The notes under the pieces: model-generated
What the model saw: the letters and a program-made list of their open reading frames with translations, nothing else
Database searches by the model: none
What the model was told of the DNA's origin: nothing
Made by a program: the position numbers and the translations under genes
DNA from: an uncultured Pseudomonadales bacterium
GTDB lineage: Bacteria > Pseudomonadota > Gammaproteobacteria > Pseudomonadales > Cellvibrionaceae
DNA: 64,000 nt
NCBI GenBank assembly: GCA_947487765.1
Contig: CANKXO010000002.1
Span: forward strand, 310,001-374,000
Direction: 5' to 3'
Shown: positions 26,154 to 36,324 of the stretch, piece by piece
Numbering within the stretch: position 1 is the first letter of the stretch
Layout of the letters: each line of letters opens with the position of its first letter

Positions 26154-26306
26154 TAAGTTAGAATAAAGCGTTGATTCACTTCTATAAAAATTATCTTTTC
26201 TTCTTACACCTTGTAAACACAGACTACCCATTGATGCTAATTGTGAGGCTGCGATAGCTAAATCATAGTATGCGCGAATTATGTTACTAATTGATGGAGA
26301 AAGCGC

Positions 26307-27920
26307 ATGTCTGATCTGCACAAGTGGAACCCGGAAGATACCGAATTCTGGGAATCTACCGGCAAAAAAATAGCGAATCGCAATCTTTGGATTTCGATTC
26401 CCAGTTTGCTGACCGGCTTTGCTGTTTGGCTGTATTGGGGAATTATTACCGTTCAAATGCTGAACTTAGGGTTCCCCTTTGAAAAAGCTGAATTATTTAC
26501 ACTGATGGCTATCGCGGGGTTAACGGGGGCAACGCTGCGAATACCGAGTAGCTTTTTTATACGCTTATGCGGTGGTAGAAACACAATATTTTTTACAACC
26601 GCTCTGCTAATGATTCCAGCCATTGGGGCAGGCTTTGCATTACAAAACCCTGATACCCCGCTTTGGCAGTTTCAGTTATTGGCTCTGCTCTCTGGTTTTG
26701 GCGGCGGTAATTTTGCTTCATCAATGTCAAATATCAGCTTCTTCTTTCCCAAAAAACAACAAGGTTTAGCACTTGGCCTCAATGCAGGGCTAGGTAATTT
26801 TGGGGTGACAACAATGCAGATTGTTGTACCTTTATTTATGACCTTTGCCGCTTTTGGTGCTTTCAGTGGTGACCCAATGATATTAGTTAATGCCTCGGGA
26901 ACCTTGATCGGTAAAATTCCTGCAGGTACTGAGAGCTATATTACAAATGCGGGTTTTGTATGGTTGATTTTATTGGTTCCCTTGTTTTTCTTAACTTGGT
27001 TTGGAATGAATAATATTCGTACTGATGACGTCAGCCCTAACATTGGCAGCCCTTTAGCCTCCTTTGCATTGATATCCGTGATGTTAATGATTGGGCTGGT
27101 TGTTGCCGCATTCGGCTTATGGCTGATGCTACCAGAATCTGCCAATGGTTCCGGTTTTGGCGTACCCAAAGAAATTGTTCTTGTACTTGTTGTCACAGCA
27201 ACGGTAATTATTCTTAAGTTTTTGCCAGGGTCGATTGGTCAAAGTCTTACTCGCCAGTATCAAATTTTTAACAATAAACATACATGGGCGATGAGTGTTA
27301 TTTACACCATGACATTTGGCTCCTTTATTGGTTTTGCTGCGTCATTTCCCCTCGCTATTAAAGTTATCTTTGGCTATAGCCATATAATGGTAGACGGTGT
27401 AATGACCCACGATACCATTAACCCCAACGGACCGAGTGCGTTAATGTATGCTTGGATGGGACCTTTTATTGGTGCCTTGATTCGACCTGTGGGTGGTTGG
27501 ATTTCAGATAAAATGGGCGGCGCTTTTGTAACACAAATTTGTTCACTGGTAATGATTGGCAGTGCATTAGGTGTTGCTTACTATATGAAAGCTGCCTATC
27601 AATCAGCAACTCCTGAAGAGTATTTTGTTCCATTCTTCATTCTCTTTTTAGTGCTGTTCGCGGCGACAGGTATTGGTAATGGCTCAACATTCAGAACTAT
27701 TGCAATGGTATTCCCAAAAGAGCAAGCAGGCCCCGTACTAGGATGGACATCAGCAGTCGCAGCCTATGGTGCTTTTTACATCCCTAAAGTAATTGGCGAA
27801 CAAATTAAAGCAACAACACCAGAAGTAGCATTAATAGGGTTTGCAGTTTTCTATGTGGTTTGCGTTTTGATTAACTACTGGTTTTATCTGCGTAAAGATG
27901 GTGAGTTCTACAACCCATAA
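26307..27920 (+). CDS. narK: NarK-type nitrate/nitrite antiporter
   Basis: A 537-residue MFS protein of the NarK2/NarU branch with about 12 membrane segments and family signatures NAGLGNFGVTTMQIVVPL and WTSAVAAYGAFYIPK. It should exchange nitrate for nitrite while NarGHI respires. Extra loops (around residues 190-225 and 350-375) make it longer than E. coli NarK (463). ATG 26307 has GGAG seven bases upstream. It sits between narL and narX on the opposite strand and ends in a strong terminator. Confidence 0.9.
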   Translation: MSDLHKWNPEDTEFWESTGKKIANRNLWISIPSLLTGFAVWLYWGIITVQMLNLGFPFEKAELFTLMAIAGLTGATLRIPSSFFIRLCGGRNTIFFTTALLMIPAIGAGFALQNPDTPLWQFQLLALLSGFGGGNFASSMSNISFFFPKKQQGLALGLNAGLGNFGVTTMQIVVPLFMTFAAFGAFSGDPMILVNASGTLIGKIPAGTESYITNAGFVWLILLVPLFFLTWFGMNNIRTDDVSPNIGSPLASFALISVMLMIGLVVAAFGLWLMLPESANGSGFGVPKEIVLVLVVTATVIILKFLPGSIGQSLTRQYQIFNNKHTWAMSVIYTMTFGSFIGFAASFPLAIKVIFGYSHIMVDGVMTHDTINPNGPSALMYAWMGPFIGALIRPVGGWISDKMGGAFVTQICSLVMIGSALGVAYYMKAAYQSATPEEYFVPFFILFLVLFAATGIGNGSTFRTIAMVFPKEQAGPVLGWTSAVAAYGAFYIPKVIGEQIKATTPEVALIGFAVFYVVCVLINYWFYLRKDGEFYNP

Positions 27921-27941
27921 ATAAGCCCGTCTTATCCACAC

Positions 27942-27975
27942 AAAAAAGGATTCGCCATTGGGTGAATCCTTTTTT
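27942..27975 (+). terminator. Bidirectional intrinsic terminator after narK
   Basis: Fifteen-pair stem AAAAAAGGATTCGCC / GGTGAATCCTTTTTT (one G-U) with an ATTG loop. A- and T-runs on either side let it work in both directions, for narK (+) and narX (-). Confidence 0.92.
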
Positions 27976-28106
27976 TAGCTCTTTTTAACATAGCCTAGTC
28001 CTATAGGACTTAGGTAATCAGTGTTTACACCTTAATTAAGCACATTAACTAAGCGCATCGTAGGTTCATACAGAAGTTACTTGAGGTTAATGAGAGCTTC
28101 ATAAAA

Positions 28107-29969
28107 TTAACCATTCTGTACGGCTGGCACTTTGGCATATTCGGGTATGAATTGGAAAGACACCATTGTGCCCCCTTGATCGGGCTTAGTAATAATAACT
28201 TCACCATTCAAGTTACGACTACGTTCCTGCATAATTGCCAGACCATAGTGGTTTAACTTATTAGGGTCACCCGGTATACCAATACCATTATCTTGCACCG
28301 TTAACGTCACCAAAGACTGTTGATCCATCACGATACTAATATCAATCTTATTCCCTTTCGAATGATAAAAGGCATTCTGAATAGCTTCTCTTGCGATCTG
28401 CAATAAATGAATTTCTTCTTGAGGCGCAAACGGGATATGGTCAACCTGATAATCTAGTGTGAATTGAAAAGCATCTGAGCGTGATTTGAGCTGAGTAATA
28501 CTTTGTTCAAAGGCTTCTTTTAAGCTGCGATTATCAAGTTTAAGTCTAAAGGTTGTCAGTAACTCTCGCAGCTCTCGATAAGCCGAACTCAAGCCATTTT
28601 TAAGTTCATCAATGACCTCTTCGACTTGATCTTGCACATCTTCTTTTTTCTGCAACTTCTGTAAACGAGTCACCTGAATTTTTAAATAGGAGAGGGCTTG
28701 CGCTAACGAATCGTGAAGCTCTCTGGCAATCACTGTTCTCTCATTCATTAGAGTAATTCTACGGCCTTGTTCACTCTTATGTTTTAAACTTAAACCATTC
28801 GCAATTTGTTCAGCAACAGATTTGAACAACTGGTGCTGCCAATCTTCCAATTGACTTTCATCATCGGGATAAACAACCAATACACCATAATTGTTCTCAC
28901 TATGATTCAACTGGTATTTGAGTTTTTTACCTGATTGAGGAACATCCTCATGATGTTGTACACAATCATAACAGTCATGTTGAAGGCATTTTTGGGGTAT
29001 CGCCTTATCTGTTGTAATTAAGTGTTCATAAGGGCCCTGTCCTTGCGCTGTCATGATACAAAGATCCAGGTCCTGCACACCTGTCACCTTAGCCAACTGC
29101 TTTAGGATGGGCTCAAAATTGGCATTAGCAGCATCGACTTCATTAATTTTTCGTGACACTTGGAAAAGTAAATTGAGAGATTCATTAGACCGAGACAATT
29201 TTTTGGTTTTTCTTATAACATGTTCTTCAAGCTGAGACTGAGAACGATAAATAGAATCACTCATACTATTAATAGCATGTGCCAATACTGCTAGCTCCCC
29301 CTTACCCGTTTCATCTGCACGAGTCGTAAAATCTCCACGTCCAATTTGGCCAGCAATTGCTATTAATTTTGATAGCGGCTGCTCAATATGCCGCTTCACA
29401 ATTACGATTGCCACGGCAATTAAAATAATGGTACTAAACAGCGCTAAGGTTTGAATTAATCGAATCTTCGCAATATTTTTTTCTGCATGCTTTTGGTAAC
29501 TTAAAACAAGGGTATCTATCTTGTTAACGAACGATTCAATCGATTGATTCAGTCTTGCCAAATCGACATCTTCTTTAAGCAATACTTTTATAAATACCGG
29601 CTTTATCTCTTTAAACCAATCATTCTGAACGTCATGGTAAAGCGTTGCCAACTCTTTAGATTGAATCAACACTTGCTGATTCACCAAAACCCCTGTCGTC
29701 AGGTCTTGTTCAAATTCATCAACCAAGCCGTTAATTAATTTTTTTGTCTTATCTGGCTCACCTTCCATCTCACGTTCTATCTGCATTTGGCTTATCAGCC
29801 TATAACTTTGCATTCTCAATGATCCAGCAACATTGATAGCAAGAGCATCTGTTTGCGCTCTATCACTGATAAATACGGAGCTAAACATACTGATAACCGC
29901 TAAAGAACTCACCAGTAGCATTAAGGCAATAATTTTAAAAACGGTTGAATGAAAGAAGCTTTTATTCAT
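28107..29969 (-). CDS. narX: Nitrate/nitrite sensor histidine kinase NarX
   Basis: A 620-residue inner-membrane sensor. TM1 about 11-33; periplasmic P-box AGSLRMQSYRL at 48-58 that binds nitrate; TM2 about 173-192; HAMP about 193-245; GAF-like central domain; HisKA_3 with phospho-His419 in ARELHDSLAQ; and an ATPase domain with DNGIGIP and GLAIMQER. A cysteine cluster at Cys328, Cys333 and Cys336 lies in the central domain and could bind a metal or respond to redox. It is divergent from narG, with a NarL site between. Confidence 0.93.
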   Translation of the reverse strand: MNKSFFHSTVFKIIALMLLVSSLAVISMFSSVFISDRAQTDALAINVAGSLRMQSYRLISQMQIEREMEGEPDKTKKLINGLVDEFEQDLTTGVLVNQQVLIQSKELATLYHDVQNDWFKEIKPVFIKVLLKEDVDLARLNQSIESFVNKIDTLVLSYQKHAEKNIAKIRLIQTLALFSTIILIAVAIVIVKRHIEQPLSKLIAIAGQIGRGDFTTRADETGKGELAVLAHAINSMSDSIYRSQSQLEEHVIRKTKKLSRSNESLNLLFQVSRKINEVDAANANFEPILKQLAKVTGVQDLDLCIMTAQGQGPYEHLITTDKAIPQKCLQHDCYDCVQHHEDVPQSGKKLKYQLNHSENNYGVLVVYPDDESQLEDWQHQLFKSVAEQIANGLSLKHKSEQGRRITLMNERTVIARELHDSLAQALSYLKIQVTRLQKLQKKEDVQDQVEEVIDELKNGLSSAYRELRELLTTFRLKLDNRSLKEAFEQSITQLKSRSDAFQFTLDYQVDHIPFAPQEEIHLLQIAREAIQNAFYHSKGNKIDISIVMDQQSLVTLTVQDNGIGIPGDPNKLNHYGLAIMQERSRNLNGEVIITKPDQGGTMVSFQFIPEYAKVPAVQNG

Positions 29970-30118
29970 ATTCGCGGTTCATAGTAATAATTTATCGGTC
30001 TCTTTGTTGAATCAGTGGTGATACCTACAAATAGCAATAGTTTATTTTTTATGTCTGTATTGAAATTGGTACCAGTCTAGACCCCTTTAAAGCAAAGGAA
30101 AAGGGTATTTTTGCCTAC

Positions 30119-30134
30119 TACCACTTTGGTGGTA
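30119..30134. promoter_or_regulatory. NarL 7-2-7 element, narX/narG
   Basis: TACCACT-TT-GGTGGTA, with perfect TACCAC/GTGGTA arms. A separate exact heptamer TACTTCT lies at 30150-30156. The site is about 140 bases before narG. A weak FNR-like sequence (TAGAT-TTTA-ATCTC) is at 30183-30196. Confidence 0.6.
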
Positions 30135-30257
30135 TTCCCTGTTATTACGTACTTCTGACTCCTCTTGTACAACTATTTTTAATAGATTTTAATCTCACCA
30201 AAGCTTGAATTACAGCGTTACCTTTACGTTGTAACCACCATAAAAGAGGAGTCTGGC

Positions 30258-33200
30258 GTGAGTCATTTTTTAGACAGATTACAGTTTTTTAAACGAAACG
30301 AAGAGTCATTTTCAGATGGTCACGGTGTGACAACAGACGAAAACAGAGATTGGGAAGAAGGTTATCGTCGTCGCTGGCAGCATGACAAAGTTGTGCGCTC
30401 CACCCATGGCGTCAATTGTACTGGCTCATGCAGCTGGAAAATTTACGTTAAAGATGGCCTTGTTACTTGGGAAACGCAACAGACGGATTATCCACGTACC
30501 CGTCCTGATTTACCTAACCACGAACCGCGAGGCTGCCCAAGAGGCGCAAGCTATTCTTGGTACATCTACAGTGCTAATCGTTTAAAACATCCTAAAGTTC
30601 GTAAACGTCTCGTCAAATTATGGCGTGCAGCTAAACAGGAACATAAAGATCCTGTCGATGCATGGCGTTCTATCGTCGAAGATCCCAGCAAAGCAAAAGA
30701 ATATAAGCAACAACGTGGTCTGGGCGGATTTGTTAGAGCGGACTGGCGTGAAGTGAACGAAATTATTGCCGCTGCCAATGTTTACACTGCCAAAGTGTAT
30801 GGGCCCGATAGAGTGACTGGATTCTCACCCATCCCTGCCATGTCGATGGTGTCTTACGCTGCTGGCGCTCGTTACTTATCACTGATTGGTGGTAACTGCT
30901 TAAGCTTCTACGACTGGTACTGTGATTTACCTCCAGCATCACCGCAAATCTGGGGTGAACAAACCGACGTACCCGAATCGGCTGATTGGTATAACTCAAA
31001 CTATATTATCTGCTGGGGATCTAACGTCCCACAAACACGTACACCTGACGCTCACTTTTTAACGGAAGTACGTTACAAAGGTACTAAAGTAATTGGTATC
31101 ACACCGGATTACTCGGAAGTTGCCAAACTGACAGACCAATGGCTTGCGCCAAAACAAGGAACCGATGCAGCATTAGCCATGGCATTTGGGCATGTCATTC
31201 TTAAAGAGTTTCATGTTGAAAAGCCATCCACTTATTTTACCGATTATGTAAAACACTATACCGACTTCCCTGTACTGGTTATGTTAGATCAGTCTGACGA
31301 TGGCACTTTGCATCAAGGTCGCTTCCTGCGCGCTTCAGATTTGCAAGCCAACCTTGGTCAAGATAATAACCCTGAATGGAAAACCATTAGCATTAACGAA
31401 AGCGATGGTGAGTTAGTGTCTCCAACAGGTTCTGTTGGCTATCGCTGGGGGGAAAAAGGGAAATGGAATATTACCCAGACAGACGGAAAAACCGGTGATG
31501 AACTCGATCTAAGATTAAGCTTAAAAGGCAGTCATGATGAATTAGTGAATGTCGCCTTCCCTTATTTCGGTGGTGCAGAGCATGAATTCGGTTATTTCCA
31601 AAATACTGAACATGACGATGTTTTACCCCGCAAAGTTCCCGCTAAAAAGATTACACTTGCTGACGGTTCTCAAATCTATGTTGCGACAGTATTTGATTTA
31701 ACATTGGCGAACTATGGTGTCGACAATGGTTACGATGATCCCAATGTTGCCAGTAGTTACGATCAAGATATTCCTTACACGCCTGCTTGGCAGGAACAAA
31801 TTACAGGCGTACCTCGTGCGGATGTAATCAAAGTTGCTAGAGAATTTGCAGAAAATGCTGATAAAACTCGAGGCCGATCAATGATTATTGTTGGTGCCGG
31901 TATGAACCACTGGTATCACATGGATATGAATTATCGTGGCCTTATTAATATGTTGATGATGTGTGGTTGCGTTGGCCAAAGTGGTGGCGGCTGGGCGCAC
32001 TATGTTGGTCAAGAAAAATTACGACCACAAACTGGTTGGGCCCCGTTGGCATTTGCTCTTGATTGGCAGCGACCACCAAGACATATGAACGGCACATCAT
32101 TTTTCTACAACCATTCCAGCCAGTGGCGCTATGAAAAACTGGAAATGACTGAAGTCGTTTCACCTATGGCCAATAAAGATAAATGGTCTGGTTCTATTAT
32201 TGATTTTAATACACGTGCTGAGCGTATGGGTTGGTTGCCGTCTGCTCCTCAGTTAGGCATAAACCCATTGCAATTATGCAAAGATGCTGAAGCTGCAGGA
32301 AAATCACCGAAAGATTATGCTGTCGAACAGCTCAAATCAGGCGACTTAACATTTGCCTGTATGGAACCAGAAAACCCTCAAAACTTCCCGCGTAATATGT
32401 TTATCTGGCGTTCAAATTTATTAGGCTCATCCGGTAAAGGTCATGAATACATGTTGCGTCATTTACTCGGGACTAAACATGGATTAATGGGTAAGGATCT
32501 AGGCGAAGATGGCGGCAAAAAGCCTGAAGACGTCCAATGGGTTGATGAAGCCGCTGAAGGTAAAGTTGATTTGCTCGTGACGCTCGACTTCAGAATGTCT
32601 ACCACTTGCTTGTACTCCGATATCGTTTTGCCTACGGCGACATGGTATGAAAAAGATGACTTAAACACGTCAGATATGCACCCGTTTATTCACCCGCTGA
32701 GTGCTGCCGTCGACCCAGTTTGGGAATCACGTTCTGATTGGGACATCTTTAAAGGTATTGCCAAAGAATTTTCTACCATGTCAGAAGGACATCTTGGTGT
32801 TGAAAAAGATTTAGTGACTCTACCCATTCTGCACGACACACCCGCCGAGATTGCTCAGCCCTTTGGTGTTAAATCATGGTGGAAAGGCGAGTGCGATTTG
32901 GTCCCCGGAAAAACTGCACCCAATATGATTGAAGTTGAAAGGGATTATCCAAATACCTATAAACGCTTCACATCGGTAGGACCTTTACTTGAAAAATTAG
33001 GGAATGGCGGAAAAGGAATTAACTGGAACACTGAAAAAGAAGTGGAATTTTTAGGTGACCTTAACCATCGGCACCTTGAAGAAGGTGCCAACCAAGGTAG
33101 GCCAAAAATTGAATCAGCCATTGATGCCGCTGAAGTTATCTTATCACTTGCACCTGAAACCAATGGACAGGTTGCTGTAAAAGCATGGAGTGCACTGGGT

Positions 33201-34049
33201 GAGTTTACGGGATTAGATCATACCCACTTAGCCAAGCCCAAAGAGGAAGAAAAAATACGCTTCCGCGATGTGCAAGCTCAGCCTCGTAAAATTATCAGCT
33301 CACCTACATGGTCTGGCTTAGAGGATGAACATGTGTCCTATAACGCAGGCTATACCAATGTTCATGAGTGTATTCCATGGAGAACCGTCACTGGCCGTCA
33401 ACAGTTTTATCAAGATCATGAATGGATGCGTGACTTTGGCGAGACCATGTGTTTATACAAGCCACCGATCAATTTAAAAACGGTGAAACCCATTATGAAT
33501 AAACACCCTAATGGGAATAAAGAAATTGCCTTGAACTGGATAACACCGCATCAAAAATGGGGCATCCACAGTACTTACTCAGACAATTTATTGATGCTGA
33601 CTCTGTCTCGTGGCGGACCTATTGTCTGGCTATCTGAAGTAGATGCAAAAAATGCAGGGATTGTTGATAACGATTGGATCGAAGTGTTTAACGTTAACGG
33701 TGCAATTGCTGCTAGGGCTGTCGTTTCTCAACGAGTACCTGAAGGCATGAGCATGATGTACCACGCACAGGAACGCATCGTTAATGTACCCGGTTCACAA
33801 GTCACCAAAACCCGCGGAGGCATTCATAACTCAGTCACACGTGCGGTAATGAAACCGACACATATGATTGGTGGCTATGCACAACAATCTTACGGCTTTA
33901 ACTACTACGGCACGGTGGGTTGTAACCGCGATGAGTTTGTCATTGTGCGCAAGATGAGCAAGGTCGACTGGCTAGACGATGACAGTAAGGATACTGACGG
34001 AAGTTACCAGAGTGAATTTAAAACTGATTACAACAAGGTGGAGAACTAA
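30258..34049 (+). CDS. narG: Respiratory nitrate reductase alpha subunit
   Basis: The 1263-residue molybdenum subunit that reduces nitrate to nitrite on the cytoplasmic face of the inner membrane. The FS0 cluster ligands are His50, Cys54, Cys58 and Cys93, one residue off the E. coli numbering. SFYDWYCDLPPASPQ contains the aspartate that binds molybdenum. No twin-arginine signal is present, as is normal for the inward-facing enzyme. GTG start at 30258 with GAGGAG six bases upstream. It heads narGHJI. Confidence 0.96.
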   Translation: MSHFLDRLQFFKRNEESFSDGHGVTTDENRDWEEGYRRRWQHDKVVRSTHGVNCTGSCSWKIYVKDGLVTWETQQTDYPRTRPDLPNHEPRGCPRGASYSWYIYSANRLKHPKVRKRLVKLWRAAKQEHKDPVDAWRSIVEDPSKAKEYKQQRGLGGFVRADWREVNEIIAAANVYTAKVYGPDRVTGFSPIPAMSMVSYAAGARYLSLIGGNCLSFYDWYCDLPPASPQIWGEQTDVPESADWYNSNYIICWGSNVPQTRTPDAHFLTEVRYKGTKVIGITPDYSEVAKLTDQWLAPKQGTDAALAMAFGHVILKEFHVEKPSTYFTDYVKHYTDFPVLVMLDQSDDGTLHQGRFLRASDLQANLGQDNNPEWKTISINESDGELVSPTGSVGYRWGEKGKWNITQTDGKTGDELDLRLSLKGSHDELVNVAFPYFGGAEHEFGYFQNTEHDDVLPRKVPAKKITLADGSQIYVATVFDLTLANYGVDNGYDDPNVASSYDQDIPYTPAWQEQITGVPRADVIKVAREFAENADKTRGRSMIIVGAGMNHWYHMDMNYRGLINMLMMCGCVGQSGGGWAHYVGQEKLRPQTGWAPLAFALDWQRPPRHMNGTSFFYNHSSQWRYEKLEMTEVVSPMANKDKWSGSIIDFNTRAERMGWLPSAPQLGINPLQLCKDAEAAGKSPKDYAVEQLKSGDLTFACMEPENPQNFPRNMFIWRSNLLGSSGKGHEYMLRHLLGTKHGLMGKDLGEDGGKKPEDVQWVDEAAEGKVDLLVTLDFRMSTTCLYSDIVLPTATWYEKDDLNTSDMHPFIHPLSAAVDPVWESRSDWDIFKGIAKEFSTMSEGHLGVEKDLVTLPILHDTPAEIAQPFGVKSWWKGECDLVPGKTAPNMIEVERDYPNTYKRFTSVGPLLEKLGNGGKGINWNTEKEVEFLGDLNHRHLEEGANQGRPKIESAIDAAEVILSLAPETNGQVAVKAWSALGEFTGLDHTHLAKPKEEEKIRFRDVQAQPRKIISSPTWSGLEDEHVSYNAGYTNVHECIPWRTVTGRQQFYQDHEWMRDFGETMCLYKPPINLKTVKPIMNKHPNGNKEIALNWITPHQKWGIHSTYSDNLLMLTLSRGGPIVWLSEVDAKNAGIVDNDWIEVFNVNGAIAARAVVSQRVPEGMSMMYHAQERIVNVPGSQVTKTRGGIHNSVTRAVMKPTHMIGGYAQQSYGFNYYGTVGCNRDEFVIVRKMSKVDWLDDDSKDTDGSYQSEFKTDYNKVEN

Positions 34050-34051
34050 GC

Positions 34052-35587
34052 ATGAAAGTAAGAGCGCAAATAGGCATGGTGCTAAACCTTGATAAATGTA
34101 TCGGTTGTCACACCTGCTCTGTCACCTGTAAAAATGTATGGACGTCTCGGGAAGGTGTTGAGTATGCCTGGTTTAATAATGTAGAAACAAAGCCTGGCAT
34201 CGGCTACCCCAAAGAATGGGAAAACCAAGATAAATGGAATGGTGGTTGGGAACGTCATAACAACGGCAAACTCATCCCCAAACAAGGTGGTAAGTTACGC
34301 ATACTCGCGAATATTTTTGCCAATCCAGACTTGCCAGAAATCGACGACTATTACGAACCCTTTGATTTCGACTATCAACATTTACATAAAGCCGGTGAAA
34401 GCAAACATCAACCCGTTGCTCGTCCACGCTCTTTGCTTACAGGGCAAAGAATGGAAAAAATTGAATGGGGACCTAACTGGGAAGAAATTCTCGGCACCGA
34501 ATTTTCTAAACGCCGTAAAGATAGCAACTTCAATCAGATGCAAGCTGATATGTATGGTGAATTTGAAAAAACATTCATGATGTATTTGCCCCGCTTATGT
34601 GAACACTGCATCAACCCTGCTTGTGTTGCTTCATGCCCAAGTGGTGCAATTTATAAACGTGAAGAAGACGGCATTGTATTGATCGACCAGGATAAGTGTC
34701 GTGGTTGGAGAATGTGTGTCAGCGGCTGCCCTTACAAAAAAATTTACTATAACTGGAAAACAGGCAAGTCAGAAAAATGTATTTTCTGTTACCCACGCAT
34801 TGAGGCCGGTCAACCCACCGTCTGTTCAGAGACCTGTGTAGGCCGTATTCGTTACCTGGGCGTAATGCTCTACGATGCTGATCGCATTGAAGAAGCTGCC
34901 TCTGTTGCGAATGACAAAGATTTATATCAAGCACAATACGATATTTTCTTGGATCCTAATGATGAAGCAGTACAGGAAGCTGCACGTAAAGAAGGCATTC
35001 CCGAAGCCTGGATTGAATCAGCTAAGGCATCCCCCGTACGTAAGATGGTAATGGACTGGAAAGTCGCCCTGCCCTTGCACCCTGAATACAGAACATTGCC
35101 CATGGTTTGGTATATCCCTCCGCTAAGCCCGATCCAAAGTGCAGTAGAGGCAGGCAATGTACCAATGAATGGCGTGTTCCCTGATTTAAAATCACTGCGT
35201 ATTCCAATGAAGTACCTCGCCAATATGTTAACTGCCGGTGATGAAGCGCCAGTTGAAAAAGCGTTAGAACGAATGATAGCGATGCGTATTTTTAAACGTT
35301 CACAACAAGTTGATGGCGATATCAACCACGAAGCACTTGAACACGTCGGTTTAACAGTTGCTCAAGTTGAAGAGATGTACCGCTATATGGCACTGGCCAA
35401 TTACGAAGACCGTTTCGTGATTCCAACAAGCCACAAAAGCTATGCAGAAGATGCCTATGATATGAAATCAGGTTGCGGCTTCAGCTTTGGTAATGGATGC
35501 AGTGGTGGTGATAGCGGGGCCGATTTGTTTGGTAGTAAAAAACAAACCGTTCGAGAAATTATACCAGTGGAGATCATAAACGAATGA
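34052..35587 (+). CDS. narH: Respiratory nitrate reductase beta subunit
   Basis: A 511-residue electron-transfer subunit with four iron-sulfur clusters. The first motif is CIGCHTCSVTCKNVW; later ones are CEHCINPACVASCP, CRGWRMCVSGCPYKK (Trp replaces one Cys, giving the 3Fe-4S cluster) and CIFCYPR...CSETCVGR. It carries electrons from NarI hemes to NarG. It starts two bases after narG and its end overlaps narJ by four bases. Confidence 0.96.
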   Translation: MKVRAQIGMVLNLDKCIGCHTCSVTCKNVWTSREGVEYAWFNNVETKPGIGYPKEWENQDKWNGGWERHNNGKLIPKQGGKLRILANIFANPDLPEIDDYYEPFDFDYQHLHKAGESKHQPVARPRSLLTGQRMEKIEWGPNWEEILGTEFSKRRKDSNFNQMQADMYGEFEKTFMMYLPRLCEHCINPACVASCPSGAIYKREEDGIVLIDQDKCRGWRMCVSGCPYKKIYYNWKTGKSEKCIFCYPRIEAGQPTVCSETCVGRIRYLGVMLYDADRIEEAASVANDKDLYQAQYDIFLDPNDEAVQEAARKEGIPEAWIESAKASPVRKMVMDWKVALPLHPEYRTLPMVWYIPPLSPIQSAVEAGNVPMNGVFPDLKSLRIPMKYLANMLTAGDEAPVEKALERMIAMRIFKRSQQVDGDINHEALEHVGLTVAQVEEMYRYMALANYEDRFVIPTSHKSYAEDAYDMKSGCGFSFGNGCSGGDSGADLFGSKKQTVREIIPVEIINE

Positions 35588-36324
35588 AAATCTTAACGGT
35601 ACTATCAAGACTGATCGATTATCCAACAGATATGCTGTATCAACATGGTGATGAAATTACTGAAATCATTGCAAACGATCAACACTTATCACAAGAAGAT
35701 AAATTAGGATTGTTATTATTTGTTGATCAACGTTTCAGCGATAGTTTATTAGATTGGCAAGCAGATTACGATGGACTGTTTGAACGTGGACGTTCTTTAT
35801 CATTATTAATTTATGAACATCTCCATGGTGAATCTCGCGACCGCGGACAAGCGATGGTCAACTTGCTTGAACAGTATAAAGCAGCTGGATTAGACATTGG
35901 CGTTCGAGAACTGCCTGATTACATCCCTCTCTTTCTTGAATTCGCCAGCACCCAAGGAGACAAAAATGCCAAAACATGGTTACAAGATATAGCGCCTATT
36001 CTTGCACTTTTATCGGTGCGACTTGAAAAGCGCCAATGTAATTACAGTGCTTTATTTAGCGCATTGGTATCACTTTCTGAAATGAGCATTGACATGGATG
36101 CATTACGTGAACAAGTGAGTGACGAAAAACGCGATGATACTAAAAAGGCATTGGATAAAGTATGGGAAGAAGAAGCTGTTACCTTTGGCGGTGATGCAAT
36201 TAATGGTGGATGCCCAAGCAATGTTTCTAAACCTTCAGAATCTCAACGACGCGACCAAGACATTCCTATTCAATTTATCGATGCTGCCCAGAGTAAAGAA
36301 CTCGGCGGCGAGTTAAGGAGCTAA
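35584..36324 (+). CDS. narJ: Nitrate reductase chaperone NarJ
   Basis: A 246-residue cytoplasmic chaperone (TorD-like all-helical fold) that holds NarGH until the molybdenum cofactor is inserted and the complex docks on NarI. The motifs LSRLIDYPT near the start and PDYIPLFLEF in the middle are typical. Start overlaps narH (ATGA) and its stop overlaps the narI start by one base, so translation is coupled along the operon. Confidence 0.93.
   Translation: MKILTVLSRLIDYPTDMLYQHGDEITEIIANDQHLSQEDKLGLLLFVDQRFSDSLLDWQADYDGLFERGRSLSLLIYEHLHGESRDRGQAMVNLLEQYKAAGLDIGVRELPDYIPLFLEFASTQGDKNAKTWLQDIAPILALLSVRLEKRQCNYSALFSALVSLSEMSIDMDALREQVSDEKRDDTKKALDKVWEEEAVTFGGDAINGGCPSNVSKPSESQRRDQDIPIQFIDAAQSKELGGELRS

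Larger units (their letters stand above)
25976..26306. other. narL/narK divergent promoter region
   Basis: 331 AT-rich bases without a gene. It holds a NarL 7-2-7 element and an imperfect FNR box. A TTAC-TTGAG-GTAA inverted repeat lies at about 26077-26089. TATAAA at 26183-26188 could be the narK -10. Confidence 0.55.
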
